In this document: positions 10,691 to 20,496 of the stretch, one piece after another
Numbering within the stretch: the stretch's first letter is position 1
Layout of the letters: the number at the start of each line of letters is the position of its first letter
NCBI GenBank assembly: GCA_002709005.1
Contig: PAPH01000044.1
Location: 186,001-250,000, forward strand
Length of the DNA stretch: 64,000 nucleotides
Direction of reading: 5' to 3'
Origin: Hyphomicrobiales bacterium
Lineage (GTDB): Bacteria; Pseudomonadota; Alphaproteobacteria; Rhizobiales; Rhizobiaceae
The notes under the pieces: model-generated
The model's input: only the letters and a program-made list of their open reading frames with translations
The model's database searches: none
Told to the model about the DNA's origin: nothing
Position numbers and translations under genes: made by a program

Positions 10691-10849
10691 CGCGATCCAC
10701 GACAACCGATGGACGATTTACGATCCCGGGATGCCTACAAAGTAGGTGGGCGCCGTGTGTCCAAGCCCACGGGCCGGGACAGGGACAGCTCCCTAAGGAT
10801 CGAGTAAGGCCCCGGGGATTGAGTGTCCTGTCGGGAAGCGCAGATCGCA
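10691..10849 (-). ncRNA. ssrS: 6S RNA (SsrS), alphaproteobacterial type
   Basis: About 159 nt on the minus strand. The ends pair (GCGATC at 10849-10844 with GATCGC at 10696-10691), giving the closing stem. The interior carries blocks I recall from rhizobial 6S RNAs: CCCCGGGGCCTTACTCGATC, GGAGCTGTCCCTGTCCCGG, then GCCCACCTACTTTGTAGG and CCCGGGATCG. A TATATA -10-like box lies just upstream. 6S RNA mimics an open promoter and binds housekeeping RNA polymerase in stationary phase. Its order relative to zapA (upstream) and ygfA (downstream) on the same strand is the alphaproteobacterial one, which supports the call. Exact ends are inferred. Confidence 0.82.
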
Positions 10850-11072
10850 GTTCCCTATATAGGTGATAGCGTGCCCTGCGCCAATGGGGAGAACGCGATG
10901 CGCGCCTCGAACCCTTTTCACCCAAACGGGTGATTGCAGCAAAAGCCATTCTTCTAAAAATGGTGGCGTGACGATCTTTGACCGGCGTCTCGTACAAGGA
11001 GGCCCGGCCAGCGCTTGCAGGGGGGCAACCGGCGGTGCAATAGTCGGGTCGTCGAGGGGGACAGTGCAGTTC

Positions 11073-12869
11073 ATGGAAACCGTCGAGCAGTCGGCGCTGC
11101 CGCGCACGATCGAGGCGATCTATTCCTATTTCAATGGCGAGCAGGAGTTTACCGAACTCATGCGCGACCTTGAGGCCTTCCTGTCGGTCGGCGCCGGCGC
11201 TCCCGTCTTTACCGGCGAACTCGACAGTCATTTCCGCATCGCCAACGAACTGGCGCGCACGCTCTCACCCGGCGCGGAATTCCGTTACAAGCTGCTGGTC
11301 GAGGGCCCGGCCCTGAGACTCGTCTTCGACCGGGCGCTTTGCGTTGTCGCGCAATCGGAATCCGCCCGGACCACCTTTGGCGATCTCGACAGCCTCGGCA
11401 TTTCGTTGCGCGAGGAAATGCCGGTCTCGCGTTACGAAACTCCGATCACCGAGGCGGCGCGCGCGCGCAAGATCCTTCTCGAACATCTTTCGGGCCCGGT
11501 GACGGAGGCTGTGGTCGCGCTGTTCAGCCAGGATCCGGAGCAAGGCACCGCAGATGCGGATGGAGAGATGCGCAGCTTCGTGCGGCTACCGGAGGATGGC
11601 GGCTTCGTTTCGCTTTCGCGCTACAGCAACCCGGACGTCGTCACAGTCACCCTGCCCGCCCCCAACTGGGGTGAGCACATTGCCGAGATGCTGCGTCGGA
11701 GTCTCGGCCTGTCACGGTCGGAGACCGAAGTCCTCGAACTGATGATAGTCGGGCGCTCGAACGTCGAGATATCGAAGGAACGCAACCGCTCCATCGACAC
11801 CGTGAAGAGCCAGACCCAGTCGATCTTCCGCAAGCTCGGCGTCACCTCCCGTGTCGAGGCTGTTCAGGTGGTCAAGGACATCACCAGTCTGGCGGCCCTC
11901 TCCGGCGCCCCGCCGCCTGCGGCGGTCGCCATGAGCCGGGCCAAGACCAGCATCTCTTTCGCCCACGATCCCTCCGCATGGCGGATCGAGGAGATCGGCG
12001 GCAGGGAACTGAGCTATGTCCATTACCCAGCCGGATCCGGCGCGCCCGAACCCGGCCGGTGCGTGATCATGTTTCACGGCCTGCTGCAAAGCCCCGAATT
12101 GTCCGACCGCACCCAGCACGCGTTCCGCCGCGCCGGATATCATTTCATCGGCGTCTCCAAGCCGGGATACGGGGCCAGCGCCCGCGCGCCCCGCGATCCC
12201 GGATTTATCAGAACCTATCTCGACGACACCCGGCGGGTGGCAGCGCGACACGGCTTTAAACGTCCCGTATTGCTTGGCCATCTCTTCGGCGCGCAGGCGG
12301 CCGTCGAGTACGGCGTCGAGACACCCGACGAGGTGAGCGGGCTAGTTTTCTGCTCGGGCTACTATCCACTGCAGATCGCCGAAAACCTGATGCCGATCGG
12401 CGCGGTGCAGAAACTGGCCATGTCGAGCGGGGTGTGCTCCTGGGCCGCGCACCAGTTCATCGCCCATACCGGACTGGCCTATCTGCGTTACGGCGGCACG
12501 CAGCGTTATCTCGATGCGCTTGCCGAACGCTCGGCGGCCGACCGCAAGCTGATGAAGGATTTCGAGATCTGCGCCATCCTGCACGCGGGGCTCCGCCACA
12601 CCACGATCATGGGCGCCTCCGCCTTTCTGGCCGATACCGACGCGGGCAGGCATGACTGGAGCGACCGTCTTGCGCAGATCGCAATACCGACCGTGATGCT
12701 GCACGGCGATACCGATCCGGCGGTCAACCCAAAGCTGGCCCGCATCGCGGCATCGCGGATCACCGGCTGCCGCTTCGAGGAAATCCCCGAGGCAGGGCAG
12801 CAATTGCTGCACACGATGCCCGAAAAGGTGGTCGCCGCTATCGACGAGGTCAGACGTCGGGAAGAGTAG
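11073..12869 (+). CDS. LuxR-type HTH fused to a nucleophile-less alpha/beta-hydrolase
   Basis: 598 residues from the ATG at 11073; a GTG at 11064 is equally possible after GAGGGGG. Residues 1-200 form an unrecognised N-terminal domain. Residues 208-265 are a LuxR/GerE HTH (LSRSETEVLELMIVGRSNVE, then SIDTVKSQTQSIFRKLGVTS). Residues 300-598 are an alpha/beta-hydrolase with the oxyanion region MFHGLLQS, acid region HGDTDP near 545-549 and a final His580. The nucleophile elbow reads GHLFG, so Leu404 replaces the catalytic Ser. The hydrolase half is therefore probably a ligand-binding or protein-contact module. The 6S RNA promoter is divergent from it. A DNA-binding regulator that senses a small molecule is inferred. 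Confidence 0.82.
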   Translation: METVEQSALPRTIEAIYSYFNGEQEFTELMRDLEAFLSVGAGAPVFTGELDSHFRIANELARTLSPGAEFRYKLLVEGPALRLVFDRALCVVAQSESARTTFGDLDSLGISLREEMPVSRYETPITEAARARKILLEHLSGPVTEAVVALFSQDPEQGTADADGEMRSFVRLPEDGGFVSLSRYSNPDVVTVTLPAPNWGEHIAEMLRRSLGLSRSETEVLELMIVGRSNVEISKERNRSIDTVKSQTQSIFRKLGVTSRVEAVQVVKDITSLAALSGAPPPAAVAMSRAKTSISFAHDPSAWRIEEIGGRELSYVHYPAGSGAPEPGRCVIMFHGLLQSPELSDRTQHAFRRAGYHFIGVSKPGYGASARAPRDPGFIRTYLDDTRRVAARHGFKRPVLLGHLFGAQAAVEYGVETPDEVSGLVFCSGYYPLQIAENLMPIGAVQKLAMSSGVCSWAAHQFIAHTGLAYLRYGGTQRYLDALAERSAADRKLMKDFEICAILHAGLRHTTIMGASAFLADTDAGRHDWSDRLAQIAIPTVMLHGDTDPAVNPKLARIAASRITGCRFEEIPEAGQQLLHTMPEKVVAAIDEVRRREE

Positions 12870-12905
12870 GGAATCGCCGAGCAGGCCGCCGTCGAGGCGA
12901 CCCCG

Positions 12906-13262
12906 TCAGTCCTTGAGCTTTTCAGCGATCGCTTCAATCCGGCCGGTGACTTCCTGAAGCGCGTGCGCGAGATCGCTGTCGGTCTTCTCGACTTTCGACA
13001 GCGCGTTGTCGCGGGTCTTCTTCAGGGTCTCGACTTCCGCCTCGAGCCCTCGCAACTTGCTCTGGACCTCATGAAGTTCGTCCATGACCATGATGCCGGA
13101 CATCACGGTAAGCCGCAGGTCACCGATCTCGCCGAACTGGGACTTGAGATGGCTCACATACCGGTCGAAACGCCCGGCGAGATCGCTGAGGTGCTCTTCC
13201 TGCCCCTCCTCGCACGCCATTCTGTAGGCTTTTCCGTCGATATTGACCGTAACCTGTGCCAT
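12906..13262 (-). CDS. zapA: Cell division protein ZapA
   Basis: 118 residues. The N-terminal ZapA head reads MAQVTVNIDGKAYRMACEEG, followed by LAGRFDRYVSHLKSQFGEIG and VMSGIMVMDEL. A C-terminal coiled coil runs from about residue 65 to the end. ZapA binds FtsZ protofilaments and bundles them at the division site. It lies 22 bases downstream of the DUF4164 gene, the usual order. The gene tail is convergent with the LuxR-hydrolase gene. Confidence 0.93.
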   Translation of the reverse strand: MAQVTVNIDGKAYRMACEEGQEEHLSDLAGRFDRYVSHLKSQFGEIGDLRLTVMSGIMVMDELHEVQSKLRGLEAEVETLKKTRDNALSKVEKTDSDLAHALQEVTGRIEAIAEKLKD

Positions 13263-13284
13263 TCCGAATTCCCGAAATCGAAGC

Positions 13285-13560
13285 TCAGCGGTCCAGAACC
13301 GCGCGGATGGTCTCCATCGCGGTTACCAATCGCCGCGAGACTTCGCGATTGGCCTCCTCGAGCCGGTTCGAGCGGTGCTCCGACTGATCGAGTTCCTGTG
13401 CAAGCCGCGAACGGTCTTCAAGCATGCGGCCGAGCTCCGCAGCCGCCTCCTCGGCGTTGCGGCTGTTTTCCGCACGCCTGTCGACGGCGTTCTCCAGCCT
13501 GTCCAGAGCCTTGCTCAGCGAATCCAGCGCCGATTTGACTGTCTTTTCACTGCTTATCAT
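13285..13560 (-). CDS. DUF4164 family coiled-coil protein
   Basis: 91 residues from MISSEKTVKSALDSLSKALD. Almost the whole protein is a heptad-rich coiled coil (LENAVDRRAENSRNAEEAAA and LEEANREVSRRLVTAMETI). DUF4164 proteins are conserved beside zapA in alphaproteobacteria and have no established function. The placement suggests a division or FtsZ-related role. The start was preferred to one 13 codons upstream because the extension is not coiled coil. Confidence 0.85.
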   Translation of the reverse strand: MISSEKTVKSALDSLSKALDRLENAVDRRAENSRNAEEAAAELGRMLEDRSRLAQELDQSEHRSNRLEEANREVSRRLVTAMETIRAVLDR

Positions 13561-13757
13561 GGGCGTCCCGAACAGACGGTCCCGGCCGAATCGCTTCAAA
13601 GACCGTAGTTTGCATCGATCACCTTATTCATCGCGCGAAGCCAGCGTCAACAAACCGGCCGGCCTGTCCCCAGCCCAGTGAGCGGGCAACTTGCCGCCAC
13701 GCGAACGGAGCGAATGCCGGTTCGCCTGCTCCGGGCTCCAAACCGGTCGGCGATTTG

Positions 13758-13785
13758 TTGACTCCGGTGCGGCACCTGCTATGTG
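13758..13785 (+). promoter_or_regulatory. Probable promoter of tkt
   Basis: TTGACT (13758-13763) and TATGTG (13780-13785) are spaced 16 bases apart, close to the alphaproteobacterial sigma-70 pattern. They lie about 90 bases before the transketolase start. The rest of the 313-bp gap 13561-13873 between the DUF4164 gene and tkt shows no gene or repeat that I can support. Confidence 0.5.
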
Positions 13786-13873
13786 TTCGCCGCTCCCATG
13801 ATCCTTCAGGAAGCCGGCTGAAAGCGCCGCGCTGCGGGGATCCGTCATAACAGGAAGCAAGAAGGCTGACCTC

Positions 13874-15865
13874 ATGGCATCACGCGAAAAACACGACCGG
13901 ATGGCAAATGCGATCCGGTTTCTGTCCATGGACGCTGTCCAGCAGGCGAATTCCGGCCATCCCGGCCTTCCGATGGGCGCGGCGGACATCGCGACCGTTC
14001 TCTTCACCCGCTATCTGACGTTCGATCCCAAGCAGCCCGGCTGGGCCGATCGCGACCGCTTCGTGCTGTCGGCGGGCCACGGTTCGATGCTCTTGTACTC
14101 GCTGCTCTATCTGACGGGCTACGACGACATCTCGATCGAGGACATCAAGAACTTCCGCCAGCTCGGTTCGCCGACCGCCGGACACCCGGAATACGGCCAC
14201 GCCGCCGGCATCGAGACCACCACCGGACCGCTCGGCCAGGGCCTGGGCAATTCGGTCGGCATGGCGATCGCCGAGGCGCATTTGCGCGCCGAGTTCGGCA
14301 ATGACCTCGTCGACCACTACACTTATGTGCTCGCAGGCGACGGCTGCCTGATGGAGGGCATCAGCCAGGAAGCGATTTCGCTGGCGGGCCACCTCAAGCT
14401 CAACAAGCTCATCGTCTTCTGGGACAATAACGGCATTTCGATCGACGGACCGGTGACACTTTCCGACTCCACCGATCAGCTCGCGCGCTTCGCCGCTTCC
14501 GGCTGGAACACGCTCGACATCGACGGCCACGATCCCGAGGCGATCGCCAGCGCCATCGAGACCGCCCAGCAGTCCGACAGACCGACCCTGATCGCCTGCA
14601 AGACGACAATCGGCTTCGGCGCGCCCACCAAGGCCGGCACCAAGGCCGCCCACGGCTCGCCGCTCGGCCCGGACGAAATCACCGCGACCCGCAAGGCGCT
14701 CGGCTGGGAAGCCGAAGCCTTTTCCGTGCCCTCAGACGTGCTCGACGCCTGGCGTCTGGCCGGCCTGCGCTCGGTCAAGGACCGCAAGGCATGGGAAGCC
14801 CGTCTCGCCGGTGCTCCGTCGGAGACCCGCGTCTCCTTCGAACGCCGGATGGCCGGCGATCTTCCCGGCAACTTCGATGCCGCGATCGTCAAGTACAAGA
14901 AGAAGCTGACCGAGGACAAGCCGAAGGTCGCGACCCGCAAGTCGTCGCAGATGGCGCTCGAGGTCATCAACGGCGTCGTTCCCGACACCATTGGCGGTTC
15001 GGCCGACCTGACCGGATCGAACAACACCGACACCAGCCATACCAAGCCGCTGTCCGCCGACGATTACAGCGGCCGCTTCATCCACTACGGCATCCGCGAA
15101 CACGGCATGGCCGCGGCGATGAACGGCATGGCACTGCACGGCGGGGGAATCCCCTATTCCGGCGGCTTCCTGATCTTCTCGGACTATTGCCGTCCGTCGA
15201 TCCGGCTCGCCGCCCTGATGGGCATCCGCGTCATCCACGTCCTGACCCATGACTCCATCGGTCTCGGCGAGGACGGTCCGACCCACCAGCCGGTCGAGCA
15301 GATGGCCGCGCTCCGCGCCATCCCGAATCTTCTCATGTTCCGTCCGGCCGACGCGGTGGAAACCGCAGAATGCTGGCAGCTGGCGCTCGAATCCCGGAAG
15401 CGTCCGAGCGGCCTCGCGCTGACCCGGCAGAACCTGCCGCTGGTTCGCGAGGAGTTCACCGAGGAAAATCTCTCGTCCTTCGGCGCCTACGACCTGATCT
15501 CGGCCAGCGACGCGGAGGTCACCCTCTTCGCCTCCGGTTCAGAGGTCTCGCTCGCCGTCGAGGCGCGCGAGAAGCTCGAAGCCAAAGGCATTGCCACCCG
15601 CGTGGTTTCCGTTCCGAGCTTCGAACTCTTCGAAGACCAGGACGACGCCTACAAGGCAGCCATTGTCGGCAACTCGCCGGTCAAGATCGCCATCGAGGCC
15701 GGCATTCGCATGGGTTGGGACCGTTTCATCGGCACCGACGGCATCTTCATCGGCATGAATTCCTTCGGCGCCTCCGGCCCCTATGAGGAACTCTACGAAC
15801 ATTTCGGCATCACCGCCGATGCGGCCGTCAGCGCGGCCGAGGCAAAACTCAAGGCCAAGGCCTGA
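13874..15865 (+). CDS. tkt: Transketolase
   Basis: 663 residues, standard length. It transfers two-carbon ketol units between sugar phosphates in the pentose phosphate pathway, using thiamine diphosphate. Visible motifs are [14 protein letters not shown] near the N-terminus, the ThDP motif [13 protein letters not shown] through [10 protein letters not shown], and the pyrimidine-domain segments [14 protein letters not shown] and [18 protein letters not shown]. The C-terminal domain follows. Its gene leads a central-carbon run (tkt, gap, pgk, fba) all on the plus strand, with gap 49 bases downstream. Confidence 0.97.
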   Translation: MASREKHDRMANAIRFLSMDAVQQANSGHPGLPMGAADIATVLFTRYLTFDPKQPGWADRDRFVLSAGHGSMLLYSLLYLTGYDDISIEDIKNFRQLGSPTAGHPEYGHAAGIETTTGPLGQGLGNSVGMAIAEAHLRAEFGNDLVDHYTYVLAGDGCLMEGISQEAISLAGHLKLNKLIVFWDNNGISIDGPVTLSDSTDQLARFAASGWNTLDIDGHDPEAIASAIETAQQSDRPTLIACKTTIGFGAPTKAGTKAAHGSPLGPDEITATRKALGWEAEAFSVPSDVLDAWRLAGLRSVKDRKAWEARLAGAPSETRVSFERRMAGDLPGNFDAAIVKYKKKLTEDKPKVATRKSSQMALEVINGVVPDTIGGSADLTGSNNTDTSHTKPLSADDYSGRFIHYGIREHGMAAAMNGMALHGGGIPYSGGFLIFSDYCRPSIRLAALMGIRVIHVLTHDSIGLGEDGPTHQPVEQMAALRAIPNLLMFRPADAVETAECWQLALESRKRPSGLALTRQNLPLVREEFTEENLSSFGAYDLISASDAEVTLFASGSEVSLAVEAREKLEAKGIATRVVSVPSFELFEDQDDAYKAAIVGNSPVKIAIEAGIRMGWDRFIGTDGIFIGMNSFGASGPYEELYEHFGITADAAVSAAEAKLKAKA

Positions 15866-15914
15866 TCATCCGGATCGGGCGGCGCTTCAGCGCAGCGAGA
15901 CAAGGAGCACTGCA

Positions 15915-16925
15915 ATGGCAACTCGGATAGCGATTAACGGTTTCGGACGCATCGGCCGCAACATCGTGCGCGCAATCTATGAATCCGGACGCAAGGACAT
16001 CGACGTGGTCGCGATCAACGATCTCGGCCCGGTGGAAACCAACGCGCACCTGATGCGCTTCGATTCCGTTCACGGCCGCTTCCCCAAGGAAGTCACCGTC
16101 GACGGCGACACGATCAGGATCGAGGGCGGCGACAGCTTCAAGGTGTTCGCCGAGCGCGACCCGAAGAGCCTCCCCTGGGGCGATCTCGATATCGATATCG
16201 TGATGGAATGCACCGGCATTTTCACCGCGCGCGAGAAGGCCGCTTTTCACCTTGAAGCCGGCGCCAAGCGCGTTCTGGTCTCCGCACCTGCCTCCGGCGC
16301 CGACAAGACCATCGTCTACGGCGTCAACCACGACACGCTGACGAAGGATGACTTGGTCGTCTCCAACGCGTCTTGCACCACCAACTGCCTTGCTCCGGTG
16401 GTCGACGTGCTGCATTCGGCCTTCGGTATCGAGCGCGGGATGATGACGACCATCCACTCCTACACCGGTGACCAGCCGACCCTCGACACCATGCACAAGG
16501 ATCTCTACCGCGCACGTGCCGCGGCGATGAGCCAGATCCCGACTTCGACGGGCGCGGCCAAGGCCATCGGCCTGGTGATCCCGGACCTCAAGGGCAAGCT
16601 CGACGGCATCTCGGTGCGCGTGCCGACCCCGAACGTCTCGCTGGTGGACTTCAAGTTCATCGCCAAGAAGTCGGTTACCCCCGAAGAGATCAACAATGCA
16701 CTGATCGGCGCCGCCGACGGTCGCCTGAAGAACGTCCTGGGCTACACCACCCACCCGAACGTCTCGATCGACTTCAACCACGATCCGCATTCCTCGACCG
16801 TGGCGCTCGATCAGACCAAGGTGATGGACGGCACGATGGTTTCGGTTCTCTCCTGGTACGACAACGAATGGGGCTTCTCCAATCGCATGTCGGACACCGC
16901 AACCGCGATGGCCAAGCTCATTTAA
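15915..16925 (+). CDS. gap: Type I glyceraldehyde-3-phosphate dehydrogenase
   Basis: 336 residues starting [16 protein letters not shown], the Rossmann NAD-binding signature, after an AAGGAG ribosome site. The catalytic [12 protein letters not shown] supplies the nucleophilic Cys, with HSYTGDQ downstream and a normal C-terminus ([12 protein letters not shown]). It interconverts glyceraldehyde-3-phosphate and 1,3-bisphosphoglycerate. Co-transcription with tkt is likely, and a strong terminator follows. Confidence 0.97.
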   Translation: MATRIAINGFGRIGRNIVRAIYESGRKDIDVVAINDLGPVETNAHLMRFDSVHGRFPKEVTVDGDTIRIEGGDSFKVFAERDPKSLPWGDLDIDIVMECTGIFTAREKAAFHLEAGAKRVLVSAPASGADKTIVYGVNHDTLTKDDLVVSNASCTTNCLAPVVDVLHSAFGIERGMMTTIHSYTGDQPTLDTMHKDLYRARAAAMSQIPTSTGAAKAIGLVIPDLKGKLDGISVRVPTPNVSLVDFKFIAKKSVTPEEINNALIGAADGRLKNVLGYTTHPNVSIDFNHDPHSSTVALDQTKVMDGTMVSVLSWYDNEWGFSNRMSDTATAMAKLI

Positions 16926-16953
16926 GCTTTTCGCGATCCAATATTCTGAATTG

Positions 16954-16988
16954 AAAGGCGAATCGGCGACGGTTCGCCTTTCTTCATT
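16954..16988 (+). terminator. Terminator after gap
   Basis: A 9-bp stem (AAAGGCGAA / TTCGCCTTT) with a 10-base loop is followed by a T-rich tract (tcttcattt), 29 bases after the stop codon. Confidence 0.8.
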
Positions 16989-17182
16989 TACGCTTTCGCC
17001 TTAGTCTGTTCACGATCCTGTAGGATCAGTTGAGTGTCGTTGGACGGGCCGCCGCGATTTCCGCCTTCTTGCCTAACCGGCAGCTTCCATCGGGACAGTT
17101 CGTGCCCGGGCGGGAGTACGGAAATTCCGTGCCCGACCCTCGATATTTCGGGGAGTTGAGAAAGCGAAAAGGGCGTAAACAG

Positions 17183-19030
17183 GTGGAGAGCTTTTATCTC
17201 GCGGTGATGGTGGCGACGGCACTGGTGCTGCTTGCCGCATTCTCAAGCCTGCTCGCCTTCCGTTTCGGCGCTCCCCTGCTTCTTCTCTTCCTCGGCATCG
17301 GCCTGATCGCCGGCGTCGACGGACTGGGCATCGATTTTTCCAACAACGGGCTGGCCTATGTGCTGGGATCGACCGCCCTCGCCGTCATCCTGTTCGATTC
17401 GGGCTATGGCACCACGCTGCAATCGTTCAAGACCGCAGCACTCCCGTCGCTGACGCTCGCTTCGCTTGGCGTGGTACTCACGGCATGCCTCGTCGGACTG
17501 ATGGCGATGCTGGTGCTTGATTTCTCCTTCCTCGAAGGCGCGCTTCTGGGTTCGATCGTCGCCTCGACGGATGCCGCCGCCGTCTTCTTCCTGCTGCGGA
17601 TCGGGGGCATCAACATCCGCGACAAGGTGCGCTCGACGCTGGAAGTGGAATCGGGAACCAACGACCCGATGGCGATCTTCCTGACGATGGCGCTTGTCCA
17701 GCTTCTCGCCGCCGGCGAGGGCTTTTCCGGTTTCAATCTCGAGCTCCTGATGCTCTTCGTCAAGCAGATGGGGATCGGCTTCATCTTCGGCCTTATCGGC
17801 GGCGCGCTCATCCATTTCGTTCTCAAGCGGCTGACGGTCGAACGCGGATTGTCGCCGATCCTGATGCTGGCAATGGCGCTTATGGTCTTCGGTGTGGCCG
17901 GCGTCGCGGGCGGCAGCGGCTTCCTGGCGGTCTATGTGGCAGGCATCTATGCGGGCAATCGCAAGATTCCGGCGCGCACCACCATCACCCGGTTTCAGGA
18001 AGGCATCACCTGGCTCGCGCAGATCATCATGTTTCTCGTCCTGGGCCTGCTCGCCACGCCCTCCGATTTTCTCACCATCCTTCTGCCCTCGGTGCTGCTC
18101 GGCCTGTTCCTCGTCTTCATCGCCCGCCCGCTCGCCGTCTGGCTCTGTCTTCTGCCTTTCGACTATACCCAGCGGGAGATGGGCTTTATCGGCTGGGTCG
18201 GTCTGCGCGGCGCGGTCTCGATCCTTCTCGGCATCGTGCCGATCATCGGCGGCATCGAGAACGGCCAGCTCTATTTCAACACCGTCTTCATCATCGTGAT
18301 GATGTCGCTGATCCTTCAAGGCTGGACCATCAAGACCGTGGCAACGCGCCTCAAGCTCATCATCCCGCCGAGGATCGGTGCGATCGACAAGGTCGAGCTC
18401 GACCTCCCGGGCAATGCGAATCACGAGCTGCTCTCCTATCGCGTAGCGCCCGGCAGCCCGGTGGTGCTCGGCGAGCGCATTCCCCGCTGGGCCCATCCCT
18501 CGCTCGTCATCCGCGACGGCAAGTCGATGCGCTATCAGTATGCCGGCAGACTTCAGGAGAACGACCAGGTCTACCTCTTCATCGCGCCCGGCTATTCCGG
18601 ACTGATCGACCGGCTGTTCGCGACCAAGGCGCCGGTGAGCGAAACCGACGCTGAATTCTTCGGCACGTTCCAGATCGCACCCAGCAGGCCCGTCGGAGAG
18701 GTGTTGCAGGCCTATGGCCCGATGAGTGCAACGGAAGCCGAAGCGGCGATGACCGTGGCCGAGTTGATCGAGCACCGCATCGGCGCCAAGGCCCATTACG
18801 GCGACCGGGTGCGTCTCCACAATATCGTGCTCATCGTCGTGGATACGGATGAAAACGGCCGCATCTCCAAGGTGGGCGTCTCGATGGAGCCCGTCGCGCC
18901 TGCCACCAACCTGCCGATCTTCCTCGATTTCCGCGAGATCAAATCACGGATCCGGGAGTATTTCGCCAAGCGGAAAAGGCTTCGTTCGATCCGCAGGCTG
19001 GCAGCCACGCAGGAGCAAAAAGACCCCTGA
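17183..19030 (+). CDS. K+/H+ antiporter, NhaP2 (CvrA) family
   Basis: About 615 residues from the GTG at 17183 ([14 protein letters not shown]). A 51-codon upstream extension is polar and unlike the family, so I excluded it. A CPA1-type Na+(K+)/H+ exchanger domain with 12 or more hydrophobic segments covers roughly residues 1-390 and includes [12 protein letters not shown] and [12 protein letters not shown], the ion-binding TM5-6 motifs. A cytoplasmic TrkA-C-like and CorC_HlyC-like tail follows ([24 protein letters not shown]-type end). It probably exports K+ under alkaline or osmotic stress. It interrupts the gap-pgk order. Confidence 0.88.
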   Translation: MESFYLAVMVATALVLLAAFSSLLAFRFGAPLLLLFLGIGLIAGVDGLGIDFSNNGLAYVLGSTALAVILFDSGYGTTLQSFKTAALPSLTLASLGVVLTACLVGLMAMLVLDFSFLEGALLGSIVASTDAAAVFFLLRIGGINIRDKVRSTLEVESGTNDPMAIFLTMALVQLLAAGEGFSGFNLELLMLFVKQMGIGFIFGLIGGALIHFVLKRLTVERGLSPILMLAMALMVFGVAGVAGGSGFLAVYVAGIYAGNRKIPARTTITRFQEGITWLAQIIMFLVLGLLATPSDFLTILLPSVLLGLFLVFIARPLAVWLCLLPFDYTQREMGFIGWVGLRGAVSILLGIVPIIGGIENGQLYFNTVFIIVMMSLILQGWTIKTVATRLKLIIPPRIGAIDKVELDLPGNANHELLSYRVAPGSPVVLGERIPRWAHPSLVIRDGKSMRYQYAGRLQENDQVYLFIAPGYSGLIDRLFATKAPVSETDAEFFGTFQIAPSRPVGEVLQAYGPMSATEAEAAMTVAELIEHRIGAKAHYGDRVRLHNIVLIVVDTDENGRISKVGVSMEPVAPATNLPIFLDFREIKSRIREYFAKRKRLRSIRRLAATQEQKDP

Positions 19031-19112
19031 TCGCCTTGCACGCGATGGCGGGACATGCGATTTCCGCCAACATCCGGATTTTCAAGAAAACACTAGAGAC
19101 GGACCTGTTTCC

Positions 19113-20309
19113 ATGGCGGCTTTCAAGACCCTCGATGACCTGCAAGACATCTCCGGCCAGCGCGTTCTCGTGCGTGTCGATCTCAACGTCCCGGTCAGGG
19201 ACGGCAAGGTGACCGACTATACCCGCATCGAGCGGGTGGCGCCGACGATCCAGGAACTTTCGACCAAGGGCGCGAAAGTGATCCTGATGGCCCATTTCGG
19301 CCGCCCCAAGGGCAAGCCCACCGAAGGCATGTCGCTCGAGGCGATTGCCCCGGCCGTCGAGCAGATCCTCGATATCCGCGTCCATTTCGCTTCCGAGGCG
19401 ACCGGAGAGAAGGCGGCGGACGCCATCGCCAACATGGTCAATGGCGACGTGCTGCTTCTCGAAAACACCCGCTTCTATCCCGGCGAGGAAAAGAACGATC
19501 CCGACTTCGCCAAGGCATTGGCCGAAAACGGCGACATCTACGTCAACGACGCCTTCTCCGCCGCCCACCGCGCACATGCATCGACAGAAGGTCTCGCCCA
19601 CCTGCTCCCGGCCTATGCCGGACGCACGATGCAGGCGGAACTCGAAGCGCTTGAGAAGGGTCTCGGCAAGCCCGCCCGCCCGGTCGTCGCCATCGTCGGC
19701 GGTGCCAAGGTCTCGACCAAGATCGACCTGTTGCAGAACCTCGTCGAAAAGGTCGATGCGCTGGTGATCGGCGGCGGCATGGCCAATACCTTCCTTGCCG
19801 CCCGCGGTGTCGACGTCGGCAAGTCGCTGTGCGAGCACGATCTGGCCGATACCGCTCGGGCAATCGACGCAGCCGCAAAGAAAGCGGGGTGCGAGATCGT
19901 ACTTCCCGTCGACGGCGTGGTCGCCAAGAAGTTCGAAGCCGGCGCCGAGAACGAGGTGGTGGACGTCGATGCAATTCCGTCCGATTCAATGATGCTCGAC
20001 GTGGGTCCGAAGACCGTCGAAGCGGTGAAGGCCTGGATCACCAAAGCCGACACGCTGGTCTGGAACGGCCCGCTCGGTGCCTTCGAGATCGAACCGTTCG
20101 ACAAGGCGACTGTGGAGGCCGCCCGCCATGCGGCCGCCCGCACCCGCGAGGGGTTGCTGGTATCCGTCGCCGGCGGCGGCGATACGGTGTCCGCTCTCAA
20201 CCATGCCGGCGTTGCCCAGGACTTCACCTATGTCTCGACCGCAGGCGGCGCCTTCCTCGAATGGATGGAAGGCAAGGAGTTGCCGGGCGTGAAGGCGCTC
20301 GGGGCCTGA
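19113..20309 (+). CDS. pgk: Phosphoglycerate kinase
   Basis: 398 residues starting [20 protein letters not shown]. Substrate-binding VRVDLNVPV and MAHFGRPKG lie in the N-domain; [15 protein letters not shown] and [16 protein letters not shown] are present; the nucleotide-binding C-domain carries [13 protein letters not shown] and the GGGDTVSAL segment. It makes ATP from 1,3-bisphosphoglycerate. It sits 82 bases downstream of the antiporter gene and is followed by its own terminator. Confidence 0.97.
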   Translation: MAAFKTLDDLQDISGQRVLVRVDLNVPVRDGKVTDYTRIERVAPTIQELSTKGAKVILMAHFGRPKGKPTEGMSLEAIAPAVEQILDIRVHFASEATGEKAADAIANMVNGDVLLLENTRFYPGEEKNDPDFAKALAENGDIYVNDAFSAAHRAHASTEGLAHLLPAYAGRTMQAELEALEKGLGKPARPVVAIVGGAKVSTKIDLLQNLVEKVDALVIGGGMANTFLAARGVDVGKSLCEHDLADTARAIDAAAKKAGCEIVLPVDGVVAKKFEAGAENEVVDVDAIPSDSMMLDVGPKTVEAVKAWITKADTLVWNGPLGAFEIEPFDKATVEAARHAAARTREGLLVSVAGGGDTVSALNHAGVAQDFTYVSTAGGAFLEWMEGKELPGVKALGA

Positions 20310-20336
20310 TCCCACAACCCTGCGGCGTCATGCGGA

Positions 20337-20362
20337 AGGGCCGGTCAACCGGCCCTTTTCTT
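20337..20362 (+). terminator. Terminator after pgk
   Basis: A 9-bp stem (AAGGGCCGG / CCGGCCCTT) with a TCAA tetraloop is followed by TTTTCTTTT. Confidence 0.88.
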
Positions 20363-20496
20363 TTGCCTGCTCATTTCTTCAAGCCTTTCAAACGATTGAT
20401 ATTTTTTCAATCGATTCAACAGCCGCGCTTGCTATTCCGGTCGCAAGATCCATCTGCTAGTCACTTCGGTTCAGTGGACAATCGAAGGATCAAGGC

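Noticed and set aside
10863..11072. N-terminal extension of the LuxR-hydrolase protein
   Set aside because: It starts just past the 6S RNA promoter and reads Arg/Ser/Gly-rich sequence without a domain; the start at 11073 or 11064 is more likely.
17243..18820. A 525-codon minus-strand frame opposite the antiporter
   Set aside because: Highly charged low-complexity translation, typical of a shadow of membrane-protein codons.
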